Shown here in pieces: positions 9,032 to 18,878 of a DNA stretch of 64,000 nt. Positions within the stretch are counted from its first letter, which is position 1. Each line of letters begins with the position of its first letter. A program made the translations under genes and the position numbers. Location: assembly GCF_018141405.1 (NCBI RefSeq), contig NZ_CP058648.1:2940502-3004501 (forward strand), given 5' to 3'. Source of the DNA: Serpentinicella alkaliphila. Its GTDB lineage: Bacteria > Bacillota > Clostridia > Peptostreptococcales > Natronincolaceae. Below the pieces are notes generated by a model. It worked only from the letters and a program-made list of their open reading frames with translations, did not search any database and was not told the origin of the DNA.

Positions 9032-9379
9032 TTAGCCTGGTGGCCACATTAATTGCCTTCCGCCTAATAAGTGAAAATGTATATGGCCAACAGTTTGTCC
9101 ACCCATTTTGCCACAGTTGTTAACAACCCTATAGCCCTCTTCAGAAATATCCAAATCCTTCGCAATTTTATTTATTGCAGTAAACACATAAGGTATTATT
9201 TCCTTGTTATCTTCCTCTGTTAAATGATCAAAGGAAGCAATATGCTTTTTAGGAATAACTAAAACATGTTTAGGGGCCTGAGGACTTATATCATTAAATG
9301 CTACAACATAATTATCTTCATATACAATTGTAGCAGGAATCTCTTTATTAACGATTTTACAAAATAAACAATCAGACAT
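9032..9379 (-). CDS. HIT-family nucleotide hydrolase (HinT-like)
   Basis: A 115-residue histidine triad protein. The catalytic motif HIHFHLLGG (HxHxHxx) is near the C-terminus, and the N-terminal CLFCKIVNKEIPA is typical of the HinT/PKCI group, which hydrolyse purine nucleoside phosphoramidates such as adenylated adducts. A GGAGGTGG ribosome site precedes the ATG. It stands between mtaB and rpsU. The physiological substrate cannot be told from sequence. Confidence 0.93.
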   Translation of the reverse strand: MSDCLFCKIVNKEIPATIVYEDNYVVAFNDISPQAPKHVLVIPKKHIASFDHLTEEDNKEIIPYVFTAINKIAKDLDISEEGYRVVNNCGKMGGQTVGHIHFHLLGGRQLMWPPG

Positions 9380-9438
9380 CCATCCACCTCCTTACTCTAT
9401 TGTTATTCCACATAAATAACATAATTCCTTCTTTGTTC

Positions 9439-10740
9439 CTATACGATTTTTCCAATCATAAAAGAATCTTTTACTTCAGTTAATTCAACCTTTAATATTC
9501 TACCCTCAATATTTTCATTAGCTGAACATAGAACCTTTATATAATTATTCGTAGTTCCCTCTATATAACCTTCTAATTCCTTAGAAGAACTTTCAAATAG
9601 TACATCTAAGGTTTTACCAAAAAATTTATTCATATATTCTAATTGCATTTCGTCCCCAAGCTTTATTAGCCTAACACTTCTTTTATGCTTTGTTACTCCA
9701 TCTATTTGATCAGCATATTCTGCAGCAGGAGTTCCCTTTCTAGGTGAAAATTTAAACACATGAATCATACTAAAGTTCATTTCTTTTACAAAATCATATG
9801 TCTCATTAAACTCCTCATCTGTTTCACCAGGAAAACCAACAATAATATCCGTTGTTAGTGATACATCTGGATACACACTTCTAATAATTTTAACAATATT
9901 CCTATATTGGTCTGTAGTATACTTTCTATTCATTCTTTTTAGAACAGTATCACTACCACTTTGTAAGGATAGGTGAAAGTGATCACAAACTTTATTTAAT
10001 TTACTGAGCTCTTTAAGAAAATATTCAGTGAATAAGGTTGGCTCTAAGGAACTTAATCTTATTCTTTCAAGACCCTCTATATCATTTACCTCTTTTAAAA
10101 CATTTATTAATGTGTTATCATCCTTTAAATCCCTTCCATAGGATGCAACATGTATTCCAGTTAATACAATCTCTTTAAAACCATTCTCAACTAACTTTTC
10201 TATTTCATTAATGATTTCCGATTTTTTTCTGCTTCTAATATTACCCCTAGCATAAGGAATAATACAATAAGAACAATATTGATTACAGCCCTCTTGAATC
10301 TTTAGAAAGGCCCTAGTCTTGTCCTTTATTTCTTGAATTGACATTTCTTCGAACTCTCGTACCTGCATAATATCTTCAACTATATTAATCCTATCGTCTA
10401 CCGTACATTCTTCTACTAAATCCACAATTTTGTTTCTATCGTTAGTCCCAATTATAATATTAACTCCTTCTATTTTCGCAACTTCCTCAGGGGCTGTCTG
10501 AGAATAGCATCCTACTACAGCAATGATAGCATCGGGATTAATCCTTTTGACCTTTCTAATGAACTGCCTTGATTTCTTGTCACCAACGTTAGTTACGGTA
10601 CAAGTATTAATAACGTAGACATCAGCTGCTTCCGTATCGTCCACAATATCATAACCATTACTTATAAATCTTTCACTCATTGCCTGTGTTTCGTATTGAT
10701 TAACTTTACAACCTAATGTATGAAAAGCAACTTTTTTCAC
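9439..10740 (-). CDS. mtaB: tRNA (N6-threonylcarbamoyladenosine) methylthiotransferase MtaB
   Basis: A 433-residue radical-SAM methylthiotransferase. Three cysteines of the N-terminal UPF0004 domain (LGCKVNQYE, INTCTVT, VGCYSQ) and the radical-SAM cluster CNQYCSYC are present, with a C-terminal TRAM domain. MtaB (YqeV) converts t6A to ms2t6A at position 37 of tRNAs reading ANN codons. The start is GTG immediately after the rsmE stop, with AGGAGG inside the rsmE end. It forms the prmA-rsmE-mtaB group known from Bacillus. Confidence 0.95.
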   Translation of the reverse strand: MKKVAFHTLGCKVNQYETQAMSERFISNGYDIVDDTEAADVYVINTCTVTNVGDKKSRQFIRKVKRINPDAIIAVVGCYSQTAPEEVAKIEGVNIIIGTNDRNKIVDLVEECTVDDRINIVEDIMQVREFEEMSIQEIKDKTRAFLKIQEGCNQYCSYCIIPYARGNIRSRKKSEIINEIEKLVENGFKEIVLTGIHVASYGRDLKDDNTLINVLKEVNDIEGLERIRLSSLEPTLFTEYFLKELSKLNKVCDHFHLSLQSGSDTVLKRMNRKYTTDQYRNIVKIIRSVYPDVSLTTDIIVGFPGETDEEFNETYDFVKEMNFSMIHVFKFSPRKGTPAAEYADQIDGVTKHKRSVRLIKLGDEMQLEYMNKFFGKTLDVLFESSSKELEGYIEGTTNNYIKVLCSANENIEGRILKVELTEVKDSFMIGKIV

Positions 10741-11508
10741 TTATTCGGTTCCTCCTAAATCTCCTAGTGAATACATTAAAGCACTTATTAAAGCTGCACC
10801 AGCAGTTTCTGTTCTTAAAATACGTGGCCCTAATGTAATCGTTTCAACTTTAATATTTTCAAGTAATGATATTTCCTTATCATCAAACCCACCCTCTGGG
10901 CCTATCCAAACACCTATATTTACAATTGACTCTACTCCACTATATTTCTCTATAACCTTTTTTAAACCTATATTAGATTCCTTTTCATAGGCTAAAAGGT
11001 TTAAATCATAATCATTTACTCTTTGTATGGATTTTTTGAATGTTATTGGCTCTTCAACATTAGGCACTATCCCTCGCTTACTTTGCTTAGCAGCCTCTTG
11101 CACGATTTTTTCCCATCTTTCTCTTTTCTTCTCAGCATCCTTATCATTACTAAACTGGACTATAGTTCTTTCAGAAATAATAGGTACAATATTCTTAACT
11201 CCAAGTTCTGTAGCCTTTTGTACAATATAATCCATTTTTGTACTTTTAGGAATAGATTGGAATAGAGTGATGTTTATATTTGATTCAGTTGTAATCTTTT
11301 CACTGCTTATAATAGTAGCTAGAACTTCATTTTTATTAATATCGCTAATTTCCGCAATATATACGTATTCCATACCATCACTAACTTCAATTTCATCTCC
11401 GTTATATAGCCTTAAAACCTTAGAAATATGTTTTACATCCTCATCAACAATTGTTATTTCATTTTTATCCCTATTTATTTGATTAGGAGAAACAAAAAAT
11501 CTATTCAT
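10741..11508 (-). CDS. rsmE: 16S rRNA m3U1498 methyltransferase RsmE
   Basis: A 255-residue SPOUT-class methyltransferase with an N-terminal PUA-like domain and the trefoil-knot signature GPEGGFDDKE followed by LGPRILRTETA. RsmE methylates U1498 of 16S rRNA at N3. It overlaps prmA by eight bases and abuts mtaB, so the three are translated from one message. Length and motifs are complete. Confidence 0.95.
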   Translation of the reverse strand: MNRFFVSPNQINRDKNEITIVDEDVKHISKVLRLYNGDEIEVSDGMEYVYIAEISDINKNEVLATIISSEKITTESNINITLFQSIPKSTKMDYIVQKATELGVKNIVPIISERTIVQFSNDKDAEKKRERWEKIVQEAAKQSKRGIVPNVEEPITFKKSIQRVNDYDLNLLAYEKESNIGLKKVIEKYSGVESIVNIGVWIGPEGGFDDKEISLLENIKVETITLGPRILRTETAGAALISALMYSLGDLGGTE

Positions 11509-12454
11509 TCATTTCATCCTCTACTTTAGCTGTTATTGCAGCCCACTCACCCTTTGTGTTCACTTCTATAACCTTAAGTCCATTTTCTTCTAGGCTATCC
11601 TTAACATCATTGATTTTGTCTAATATAATTCCTGAAGTTATAAAAAGTCCATTATTGTTTAGATAGTTTTTAATATCCCTACTTAAAAGAATAATAATAT
11701 CAGCTATAATATTTGCAACTACTATATCAGCTTTGTCAGTTATAACATCCATAAGATTACCATGCTTAACTTCTACGATGTGTGAAACTTCATTTTTTTC
11801 AACATTTTCTATAGATACATGTACCGCTACCTTGTCTAAATCTATTGCTACAACTTTTTTTGCACCTAATTTTGCAGCAGCAATTGATAATATACCGCTA
11901 CCACAACCAATATCAAAAACTGTAGTATCTTCTTTAACTGCTTTTTCAAGCCCTTCTATACACATCATAGTTGTTTCATGGGTACCTGTACCGAAAGCCA
12001 TACCTGGATCAAGATCTATTACTAAATCTTCACTCAGTGGAGAATATTCCTCCCAAGTCGGTTTTATAACTATATTTTTACCAATTCTTGTAGTCTTATA
12101 ATACTGCTTCCAAGCATTTGCCCAATCATTTTCATCTACAATATTAGTAGTTACCTCTCCTAACCCAATATCAAGTCCGTAATTAGGTAAGTATGCCACA
12201 AGATTTTCAATGATTTTAAGTTTTTCCTTAAGATCTGCAGTCTCTGATAGGTAACCCTTTACTAAAGCCCCTTCGAATCCTATATTATATAGTGATTCAT
12301 CTACATAATCCCAGCTCTTTTCTTCATCACTCACAAAATTTATATCGTTTGGGTCAATAATTACTACACCCGTTACACCAGCGTCATATAAAATATTAGA
12401 AACTGCATCAACTGCCTCTGTAGTAGTTTTGATTGATACTTCAATCCATTTCAA
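11501..12454 (-). CDS. prmA: Ribosomal protein L11 methyltransferase PrmA
   Basis: A 317-residue PrmA with an N-terminal L11-recognition domain and a class I SAM domain (DIGCGSGILSIAAAKLG) preceded by the family signature DPGMAFGTGTHETT. It methylates lysines and the N-terminus of ribosomal protein uL11. The start is TTG behind AAGGATGTG. It follows dnaJ after a 230-base gap that contains a large hairpin, so it may be partly separated from the heat-shock operon. Confidence 0.95.
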   Translation of the reverse strand: MKWIEVSIKTTTEAVDAVSNILYDAGVTGVVIIDPNDINFVSDEEKSWDYVDESLYNIGFEGALVKGYLSETADLKEKLKIIENLVAYLPNYGLDIGLGEVTTNIVDENDWANAWKQYYKTTRIGKNIVIKPTWEEYSPLSEDLVIDLDPGMAFGTGTHETTMMCIEGLEKAVKEDTTVFDIGCGSGILSIAAAKLGAKKVVAIDLDKVAVHVSIENVEKNEVSHIVEVKHGNLMDVITDKADIVVANIIADIIILLSRDIKNYLNNNGLFITSGIILDKINDVKDSLEENGLKVIEVNTKGEWAAITAKVEDEMNE

Positions 12455-12615
12455 ACTATCACATCCTTAATATATTATTAGTTTAAAGATTTTATTGTTA
12501 AACTTATCTATTAATTACAAATATTAATTATATACTATGATTCTCTAAAATTGAAACATTATATACCAAAATTTAAAATATTGTTTATTATCTTGATTTA
12601 TCTTATATGTACTGA

Positions 12616-12674
12616 AAAAGTCCTTAAATGATTAATTAACGCTAAAGTCTGTTAATATACATTTAAGAACTTTT
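12616..12674 (-). terminator. Hairpin terminator/attenuator between dnaJ and prmA
   Basis: Arms AAAAGTCCTTAAATG and CATTTAAGAACTTTT pair over 15 positions with one mismatch or wobble; the spacer itself contains a second pairing (TTAAC/GTTAA). On the minus strand the stem ends in five T. It probably ends or reduces read-through from the heat-shock operon. Confidence 0.65.
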
Positions 12675-12684
12675 ATAAATAAGT

Positions 12685-13806
12685 CTATTTCAAAGCCTCT
12701 TTCACTTTTTCAAAGAAAGATTTTCTTTGCTCATGTACATCTTCACCGCTTTCAGCAGCAAATTGTCTAATAATATCTTTTTGTCTTTCAGATAACTTTT
12801 TAGGTACCTCAACAACTACTTTAACAAACTGATCTCCCTTACCATGTCCTTTTGGATGGACAATACCTCTACCCCTTAGTCTAAATACTGTGCCAGACTG
12901 TGTACCCTCAGGTATTTTATATTTTACTTTGCCTTCCAGCGTAGGTACTTCTAATTCATCACCTAATGCAGCCTGTGCAAAAGTAATCGGTATTTCACAA
13001 TATACGTTATATCCTTCTCTTTCAAAAAGATTATGGTCCATTACACGTATAACTACATATAAGTCCCCGTGAGGACCACCCTTTAGACCAGGCTCACCCT
13101 CACCTCTCAAGGATATAACAGAACCATTATCTACACCTGCAGGGATTTTTACCTTTACTTTTTTCAGCTTTCTTTCTACCCCTTTACCTCTACATGTAGA
13201 ACATGGTACTTCAACTTGCTTACCTGATCCGTGACATTTCGTACAAGGTCTTACATTTACAATTTGACCTAGGGGGGTCCTTTGAACAAATCTTACTTCT
13301 CCGGAACCATTACAGTCAGTACAAGTTTTGACTGATGTACCAGGCTTAGCCCCAGTTCCATCACAAGTATCACAGGTTTCATCCTTATGGAACTGTATAG
13401 TTGTTTCTGTACCAAAGGCTGCTTCTTCAAAGGTTATTGTAGTTTCATACTTAACATCTGCACCTTTTTGTGGACCACGATTTCTTCTGCCAAAACCGCC
13501 GCCACCAAACATATCAAATATATCACCAAAAATATCTTCAAAACCTGCTCCGCCACCAAAGCCCTCAAAACCACCCTGTCCATTCATCCCTGCATGGCCA
13601 AATTGGTCATATCTTTGTTTTTTATCTGGAGAGCTTAATACCTCATAAGCTTCGCTTACTTCTTTAAATTTAGCCTCTGCGGATGCATCACCTGGATTTT
13701 TATCAGGATGATACTTCATAGCTAGTTTTCTATATGCCCTTTTTATATCTTCTGGACTTGAGCCTTTATCAACACCAAGCACCTCATAATAGTCTCTCTT
13801 ACTCAC
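12685..13806 (-). CDS. dnaJ: Chaperone DnaJ (Hsp40)
   Basis: A 373-residue type I DnaJ: J domain with HPD (KYHPDKN), glycine/phenylalanine region (residues about 75-110), four zinc motifs ([32 protein letters not shown]) and two C-terminal substrate-binding domains. It stimulates DnaK ATPase and delivers unfolded clients. The start is GTG behind GAGGTGG. Last gene of hrcA-grpE-dnaK-dnaJ, separated from dnaK by a GC-rich hairpin. Confidence 0.97.
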   Translation of the reverse strand: MSKRDYYEVLGVDKGSSPEDIKRAYRKLAMKYHPDKNPGDASAEAKFKEVSEAYEVLSSPDKKQRYDQFGHAGMNGQGGFEGFGGGAGFEDIFGDIFDMFGGGGFGRRNRGPQKGADVKYETTITFEEAAFGTETTIQFHKDETCDTCDGTGAKPGTSVKTCTDCNGSGEVRFVQRTPLGQIVNVRPCTKCHGSGKQVEVPCSTCRGKGVERKLKKVKVKIPAGVDNGSVISLRGEGEPGLKGGPHGDLYVVIRVMDHNLFEREGYNVYCEIPITFAQAALGDELEVPTLEGKVKYKIPEGTQSGTVFRLRGRGIVHPKGHGKGDQFVKVVVEVPKKLSERQKDIIRQFAAESGEDVHEQRKSFFEKVKEALK

Positions 13807-13850
13807 TATTTCACCACCTCATTCACTTAGTTAGCAAATAGCAACTACGA

Positions 13851-13872
13851 AGACACCCCCCAAGGGGTGTCC
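13851..13872 (-). other. Strong GC-rich hairpin between dnaK and dnaJ
   Basis: GACACCCC and GGGGTGTC form an eight-base stem with a four-base loop, and outer sequences TTAGCAA/TTGCTAA can extend it. It is far more GC-rich than its surroundings. There is no T tract after it in the direction of transcription, so it is more likely an RNA processing or stability element than a terminator. Confidence 0.6.
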
Positions 13873-13883
13873 TCACTTGCTAA

Positions 13884-15716
13884 TTATTTTGTGTCATCAT
13901 CATTAACTTCTTCATACTCTGCATCTACAACATTCTCATCTCTATTTTGTTGTCCTGCATCTCCAGCATTTTGAGCCTCTGATGCCTGTTGATACATTTG
14001 CTGTGAAATAGCATGGAATGCGTTTGTTAAGTCTTCAATTGCTTTCTTTATTTCATCTACATTATCTGTTTCAACTGCTTTCTTTAATTTCTCAACTTCA
14101 GCTTTTACTTTTTCTTCATCTTGCTTAGCAATTTTACCTTCTGCTTCTTTTAAAGTTTTTTCAGTTTGATATATTAAAGAGTCAGCTTGATTTAATGTTT
14201 CAATTTTTTCTTTACGTTGCTTATCTTCCTCAGCAAATTTTTCTGCTTCTTTGATTTTAGCCTCAATTTCAGCATCAGATAGATTAGTTGAAGCAGTAAT
14301 AGTTATTTTTTGTTCCTTACCTGTTCCTAAATCTTTAGCAGACACATTAACGATACCATTTGCATCAATATCAAAGGCTACTTCTATTTGAGGTACTCCT
14401 CTTGGAGCTAATGGTATTCCTGTTAATTGGAATCTTCCCATAGTTATATTATCTGCAGCCATTTGTCTCTCACCTTGAAGAACGTGAATATCCACTGCTG
14501 ATTGATTATCTGCAGCTGTTGAGAATACTTGGCTTTTCTTAGTTGGTATAGTAGTATTTCTTTCGATTAGTCTCGTAAATACTCCACCTAGAGTTTCAAT
14601 TCCTAGGGACAGAGGAGTTACGTCTAATAATAATACGTCCTTAACTTCTCCAGTTAATACCCCTGCCTGAATTGATGCTCCAACAGCAACACACTCATCA
14701 GGATTAATACCTTTATGCGGGTCTTTATTAGTTATTTTCTTTACTGCATCTTGCACTGCAGGAATTCTAGTTGAACCTCCAACTAAAATAACTTTATCAA
14801 TATCCCCTGCTGATAATTTAGCATCTCTCATAGCATTTTTTAATGGTCCAATTGTTCTTTCAACTAAGTGAGCAGTTAACTCATCAAATTTAGCTCTTGA
14901 TAAATCAATGTTCATATGTTTTGGACCTGTATTTGTAGCTGTAATAAATGGTAAGTTAATGTTAGTTGTCATTGTGCTCGAAAGCTCTTTTTTAGCCTTT
15001 TCAGCAGCTTCCTTTAATCTTTGAAGTGCCATATTATCTTGTCTTAAATCAATTCCCTCTTGCTTTTTAAACTGCTCTGCTAAGTAGTTAATAATAGCCT
15101 CATCGAAATCGTCTCCACCTAGATTATTATCTCCATTAGTAGCTAAAACTTCGAATACTCCATCCCCTAGCTCTAGTATAGAAACGTCAAAAGTTCCTCC
15201 ACCTAAGTCATATACTAATATTTTTTGTTGAGTATCTCCCTTATCTAATCCATAGGCTAAAGAAGCAGCAGTTGGCTCATTAATAATCCTTTGAACATTA
15301 AGCCCTGCAATTTTTCCCGCATCTTTAGTTGCCTGTCTTTGGCTATCTGTAAAATACGCTGGAACTGTAATTACTGCATCTGTTACTTTTTCTCCTAAGT
15401 AAGCCTCAGCATCTGCTTTTAATTTTTGAAGTATCATAGCAGATATATCTTGAGGTGTATATTCTTTACCATCAATATTTACTTTATGGTTGGTTCCCAT
15501 ATGTCTTTTAATAGATATTATTGTTCTATCAGGGTTTGTAACTGCTTGTCTTTTTGCAGGCTCCCCTACGATTCTTTCACCATCTTTTCCAAAAGCAACT
15601 ACTGAAGGTGTCGTTCTATTTCCTTCTGAATTTGGGATAACAATTGGATCCCCACCCTCTAACACAGCAACACATGAGTTTGTTGTTCCTAAATCTATTC
15701 CAATTACTTTACTCAT
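13884..15716 (-). CDS. dnaK: Chaperone DnaK (Hsp70)
   Basis: A 610-residue DnaK, standard length for Gram-positives. Nucleotide-binding domain signatures [14 protein letters not shown] and [16 protein letters not shown] are present, followed by the substrate-binding domain and a lid ending in an acidic tail. It lacks the segment of about 24 residues in the ATPase domain found in Gram-negative DnaK, as expected for Firmicutes. It is preceded by grpE and a period-8 AT repeat in the intergenic region. Under HrcA/CIRCE control from the hrcA promoter. Confidence 0.98.
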   Translation of the reverse strand: MSKVIGIDLGTTNSCVAVLEGGDPIVIPNSEGNRTTPSVVAFGKDGERIVGEPAKRQAVTNPDRTIISIKRHMGTNHKVNIDGKEYTPQDISAMILQKLKADAEAYLGEKVTDAVITVPAYFTDSQRQATKDAGKIAGLNVQRIINEPTAASLAYGLDKGDTQQKILVYDLGGGTFDVSILELGDGVFEVLATNGDNNLGGDDFDEAIINYLAEQFKKQEGIDLRQDNMALQRLKEAAEKAKKELSSTMTTNINLPFITATNTGPKHMNIDLSRAKFDELTAHLVERTIGPLKNAMRDAKLSAGDIDKVILVGGSTRIPAVQDAVKKITNKDPHKGINPDECVAVGASIQAGVLTGEVKDVLLLDVTPLSLGIETLGGVFTRLIERNTTIPTKKSQVFSTAADNQSAVDIHVLQGERQMAADNITMGRFQLTGIPLAPRGVPQIEVAFDIDANGIVNVSAKDLGTGKEQKITITASTNLSDAEIEAKIKEAEKFAEEDKQRKEKIETLNQADSLIYQTEKTLKEAEGKIAKQDEEKVKAEVEKLKKAVETDNVDEIKKAIEDLTNAFHAISQQMYQQASEAQNAGDAGQQNRDENVVDAEYEEVNDDDTK

Positions 15717-15732
15717 ATATATCCTCCTTCAA

Positions 15733-15790
15733 TTTTATATTTATATATTTATATATTTATATATTTATATATTTATATATTTTTATATTT
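15733..15790. repeat. Period-8 AT microsatellite between grpE and dnaK
   Basis: The unit TTTATATA is repeated about six times almost perfectly within the grpE-dnaK spacer, just upstream of the dnaK ribosome site. It can form A-U hairpins in RNA and is prone to slippage. Confidence 0.85.
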
Positions 15791-15808
15791 TAAAATTTAA
15801 CTAAGTTA

Positions 15809-16375
15809 TTATGCTGATACTTTAACCATTGCAGGCCTTAACACTTTACTATGTATTGTATAACCCTTTTGATACACTTCTATAACCGTATTAGATTCTA
15901 CATCTGACTCTTCTTTCATAACTGCATGATGAAGATTTAAATCAAAGGGCTTATTTAAGGCCTCAATTTCCTTAATACCATGTTTATCTAATATATCTAA
16001 AAACTGCTTTAATATTAACTGTATTCCTTCAGTAAAGCTATTTGTAGTGTCTTTTTGTGAGTCTAATGCCCTTTCTAAGCCGTCAATAATATTTAACAAA
16101 TCAATAGCAAGTTTTTCAACTCCATATTGATATATTTCACTTTTTTCTTTTTCAACTCTTTTTTTATAGTTTATGAAATCTGCCTGAAGCCTTTGATGTC
16201 TATTTTGAAAATCTATACTCTCTAATTCCTTTTCCTTAAGTAAATTCTTTAGATTCTCAATACTTTCTGCCTCCTGTTGATCCTTCATCTCTTCTTGAAA
16301 AGCCTCTAAATTGCTATCAGCATCCATTTCTTCTACTGATATCTGATTATCCTCTTTAATATTTTCCTCAAACAT
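15809..16375 (-). CDS. grpE: Nucleotide exchange factor GrpE
   Basis: About 188 residues: an acidic N-terminus, a long coiled coil (NLLKEKELESIDFQNRHQRL) with the conserved ADFINYKKRVEKEK, and a C-terminal beta domain ending in KVLRPAMVKVS. It releases ADP from DnaK. The frame is open to 16414, but the ATG at 16375 lies after GGTAGGTGA and starts the acidic GrpE-type N-terminus, so it is preferred. Second gene of the hrcA operon. Confidence 0.93.
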   Translation of the reverse strand: MFEENIKEDNQISVEEMDADSNLEAFQEEMKDQQEAESIENLKNLLKEKELESIDFQNRHQRLQADFINYKKRVEKEKSEIYQYGVEKLAIDLLNIIDGLERALDSQKDTTNSFTEGIQLILKQFLDILDKHGIKEIEALNKPFDLNLHHAVMKEESDVESNTVIEVYQKGYTIHSKVLRPAMVKVSA

Positions 16376-16508
16376 TGCTAAACATTCACCTACCCTTTTC
16401 AAATTATAATACAAAGATAGAGTGCAAAATGCAATGCACTTCGCACTTATTATTTATAGCTTACTGCCTAATTTATGGCAGAAGCTCCAATTACTTTAAT
16501 AAACAAAT

Positions 16509-17540
16509 CTATTTATATCTTTTTCTTAATAAATCATTTATATACTGACTAACTTGAAGCATTACTCCTGCAACATTTGAATAATCCATTCTAGTTGGGC
16601 CAATAACACTTAACCATCCGACAGTACTACCATCTAATTTATATGTGGCTGTAACTAAACTACATTCCTTCGCCTCTTCACAGCTATTTTCACTTCCAAT
16701 AGAAATCGTTAATCCCGAATCACTAGAACCAGTTATTAAGCTTGACAGTGTTTGTTTTTCCTCTAACAACTTCAAAAAGGCTTTTGCTTTTATTAAGTCA
16801 TTGTATTCAGGAAAATTAAAGATATTTGTTGCTCCACTCATAAACAATTCAAATTCATCCCCAGATTCTAAACCACTGAATATATCAGGGAAAATAGATT
16901 GAACTAAGCTTTCGAATTCGCCCATCTCTGTTTTTATGTTTAGAACTATATCGTTTTCTATCTCTTTTATAGTCTTGCCCTGTATCTTTGCATTTATAAT
17001 ATTTGATATTCGTTCTAATGTATTATTATTTACCTTTTCACTCAGCTTTAAAATTGGATTTTTCACAATTCCTGTATCTGTAACCATTACTGCAAGAACC
17101 TTTTCACTATCTATTGGGACAAGCTGCACATGTTTAATTTTATTTTCCTTAATATGAGGTGCCAAAACAACAGAAGTATAATTAGTAAGTTGAGAAATTA
17201 TCTTTGAGCTATACTGTAGTAATTGTTCTACCTCACCAAACTTCTTCAATAAATCCACTTTCATTTGTTGCCTATGGTACTCTGCTATTCTTTTAATCTC
17301 CATTAAATCATCCACATACAATCGATAGGCCTTATCTGAAGGTATCCTCCCTGCAGAGGTATGAGGTTGCTTTAAAAAACCAAGCTCTTCTAGGTCAGAC
17401 ATTTCATTTCTTATGGTGGCTGGACTTATTCCAAGTTCATACTTTTTAGATAATGTCCTTGAACCCACAGGCTCTGCCGTTTGGATGTAATCATGAATAA
17501 TAGCTTGTAATATAGTTAGCTTCCTATCATTTAGTTTCAT
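16509..17540 (-). CDS. hrcA: Heat-inducible transcription repressor HrcA
   Basis: A 343-residue HrcA with an N-terminal winged helix (ILQAIIHDYIQTAEPVGSRT), the family motif HTSAGRIPSDKAYRLYV and a C-terminal GAF-like domain. HrcA binds CIRCE and represses the chaperone operon until heat titrates it. A perfect CIRCE lies just upstream, so it is autoregulated. The ATG has a GGTGAT ribosome site. Confidence 0.97.
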   Translation of the reverse strand: MKLNDRKLTILQAIIHDYIQTAEPVGSRTLSKKYELGISPATIRNEMSDLEELGFLKQPHTSAGRIPSDKAYRLYVDDLMEIKRIAEYHRQQMKVDLLKKFGEVEQLLQYSSKIISQLTNYTSVVLAPHIKENKIKHVQLVPIDSEKVLAVMVTDTGIVKNPILKLSEKVNNNTLERISNIINAKIQGKTIKEIENDIVLNIKTEMGEFESLVQSIFPDIFSGLESGDEFELFMSGATNIFNFPEYNDLIKAKAFLKLLEEKQTLSSLITGSSDSGLTISIGSENSCEEAKECSLVTATYKLDGSTVGWLSVIGPTRMDYSNVAGVMLQVSQYINDLLRKRYK

Positions 17541-17559
17541 ATTATCACCCTATTTTTTA

Positions 17560-17586
17560 TTAGCACTCTTATTTGTTGAGTGCTAA
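17560..17586 (-). promoter_or_regulatory. CIRCE operator of the hrcA operon
   Basis: TTAGCACTC, nine spacer bases, GAGTGCTAA: a perfect consensus CIRCE inverted repeat, 20 bases upstream of the hrcA start and just downstream of its promoter. It is the HrcA binding site. Confidence 0.98.
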
Positions 17587-17599
17587 TTATTCTGACTAT

Positions 17600-17628
17600 A
17601 AAATATCATTTCAGAAATTATTTGTCAA
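17600..17628 (-). promoter_or_regulatory. Sigma-A promoter of hrcA-grpE-dnaK-dnaJ
   Basis: TTGACA and TATTTT on the minus strand with 17 bases between them, directly upstream of CIRCE. Confidence 0.75.
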
Positions 17629-17645
17629 TACTAAAATTAGAATTT

Positions 17646-18785
17646 TTAATCCAATAATAATTGTTGGAAAACAATGTTAGATAAAACCAGCCCTGATTCA
17701 GTCAATTTAATAACTTCATTGTCATATGCTATTAGTTTTTTCTCTTTTAATTCTAATAATATATCTCCATATATATCCTGTGGAGTCTTACCAAATCTCC
17801 TCTTAAAATCTGATATATCTATACCTTCAAGAAGTCTAAGTCCTAAAAACATAGTTTCACTTATTTCATCATTTAATGTAGTTTTAATCTCTTCCATTAT
17901 CGGAAGTCTGTTATCTTTTAAAGACAACATATATCCAGTGATATCATTGATATTACTATACCTTACCTTATTTACATTAGAGTGGGCTCCTGCTCCAAAC
18001 CCAATATATTCACCATTTAACCAATAATTTATATTATGCCGACATTCATAATCTGGAAGTGCAAAATTAGATATTTCATAATGTTTATATCCACTATTTC
18101 TTAAAAATCTAATACCCTCCTCATACATCTTTAAATCTGTATCTTCATCCTGCTGTGCAATCTTTTTTTCTTCTACCCAAGTATAAAAAGGAGTTTCCTC
18201 TTCGATTATAAGGCTGTAAGTAGATATATGTGGTATTTTTAGTTTTATTAGCTCAGATAAACAGTGTATCCACTGATCAACAGTTTGGCCAGGCAAAGCA
18301 AAGATTAAATCTGTGTTAATATTTGTAAAACCAACTTCCCTAGCCTCTCTAACATTTCTCAAATAGTCCTCATAGCTATGAATTCTACCAATAAGCTTTA
18401 AGGTCTCATTGTAACAGGACTGTAGACCAATACTTAATCTATTAATGCCTAAATCATAATATAGCTCTAACTTCTCCTTATTAACAGTGCCAGGATTAAC
18501 CTCTATAGAAATTTCAGCATTCATTTCTATATTGCAGTTTTTCTTTAAAGCATCTATTATTTTTGTAATACATTCATTATTTAATAAGGACGGAGTTCCT
18601 CCACCGATGAAAATGGTCTTTACCATATATTTAGAAAGCTTATGCCTATATAACTCTATTTCTTTAATTAACATATCTACATAAGTGTCCATCAATGGCT
18701 CTTTACCGCTATATGAATTAAAATCACAATAAAAGCACTTCTGCTTACAAAAAGGTATATGAATATATATACTTACAGGTTCCAA
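17646..18785 (-). CDS. hemW: Radical-SAM heme chaperone HemW
   Basis: A 379-residue HemW/HemN-like protein. The radical-SAM cluster motif is CKQKCFYCDF, followed by GGGTPSLL. The fourth cysteine-flanking pattern (CDF rather than CxxCxC of HemN) marks it as HemW, a heme-binding protein and not the coproporphyrinogen oxidase. The start is TTG behind GGCGGTGA. It lies between lepA and hrcA, the conserved Firmicutes order. Confidence 0.92.
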   Translation of the reverse strand: MEPVSIYIHIPFCKQKCFYCDFNSYSGKEPLMDTYVDMLIKEIELYRHKLSKYMVKTIFIGGGTPSLLNNECITKIIDALKKNCNIEMNAEISIEVNPGTVNKEKLELYYDLGINRLSIGLQSCYNETLKLIGRIHSYEDYLRNVREAREVGFTNINTDLIFALPGQTVDQWIHCLSELIKLKIPHISTYSLIIEEETPFYTWVEEKKIAQQDEDTDLKMYEEGIRFLRNSGYKHYEISNFALPDYECRHNINYWLNGEYIGFGAGAHSNVNKVRYSNINDITGYMLSLKDNRLPIMEEIKTTLNDEISETMFLGLRLLEGIDISDFKRRFGKTPQDIYGDILLELKEKKLIAYDNEVIKLTESGLVLSNIVFQQLLLD

Positions 18786-18844
18786 CTTTTCACCGCCCGC
18801 CCATTAATAAAATATATAAATAAAGTAATATATAATTAAAGTAT

Positions 18845-18872
18845 AAAAGAATCTTCTAACGAAGATTCTTTT
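18845..18872 (-). terminator. Rho-independent terminator after lepA
   Basis: Perfect 12-base arms AAAAGAATCTTC / GAAGATTCTTTT with a TAAC loop, six bases after the lepA stop, with trailing T on the minus strand. Confidence 0.9.
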
Positions 18873-18878
18873 GATTTA

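Noticed and set aside
16421-16447. Short AGTGC/GCACT hairpin between hrcA and grpE, considered as a second CIRCE
   Set aside because: The sequence does not match TTAGCACTC-N9-GAGTGCTAA; only five bases pair.
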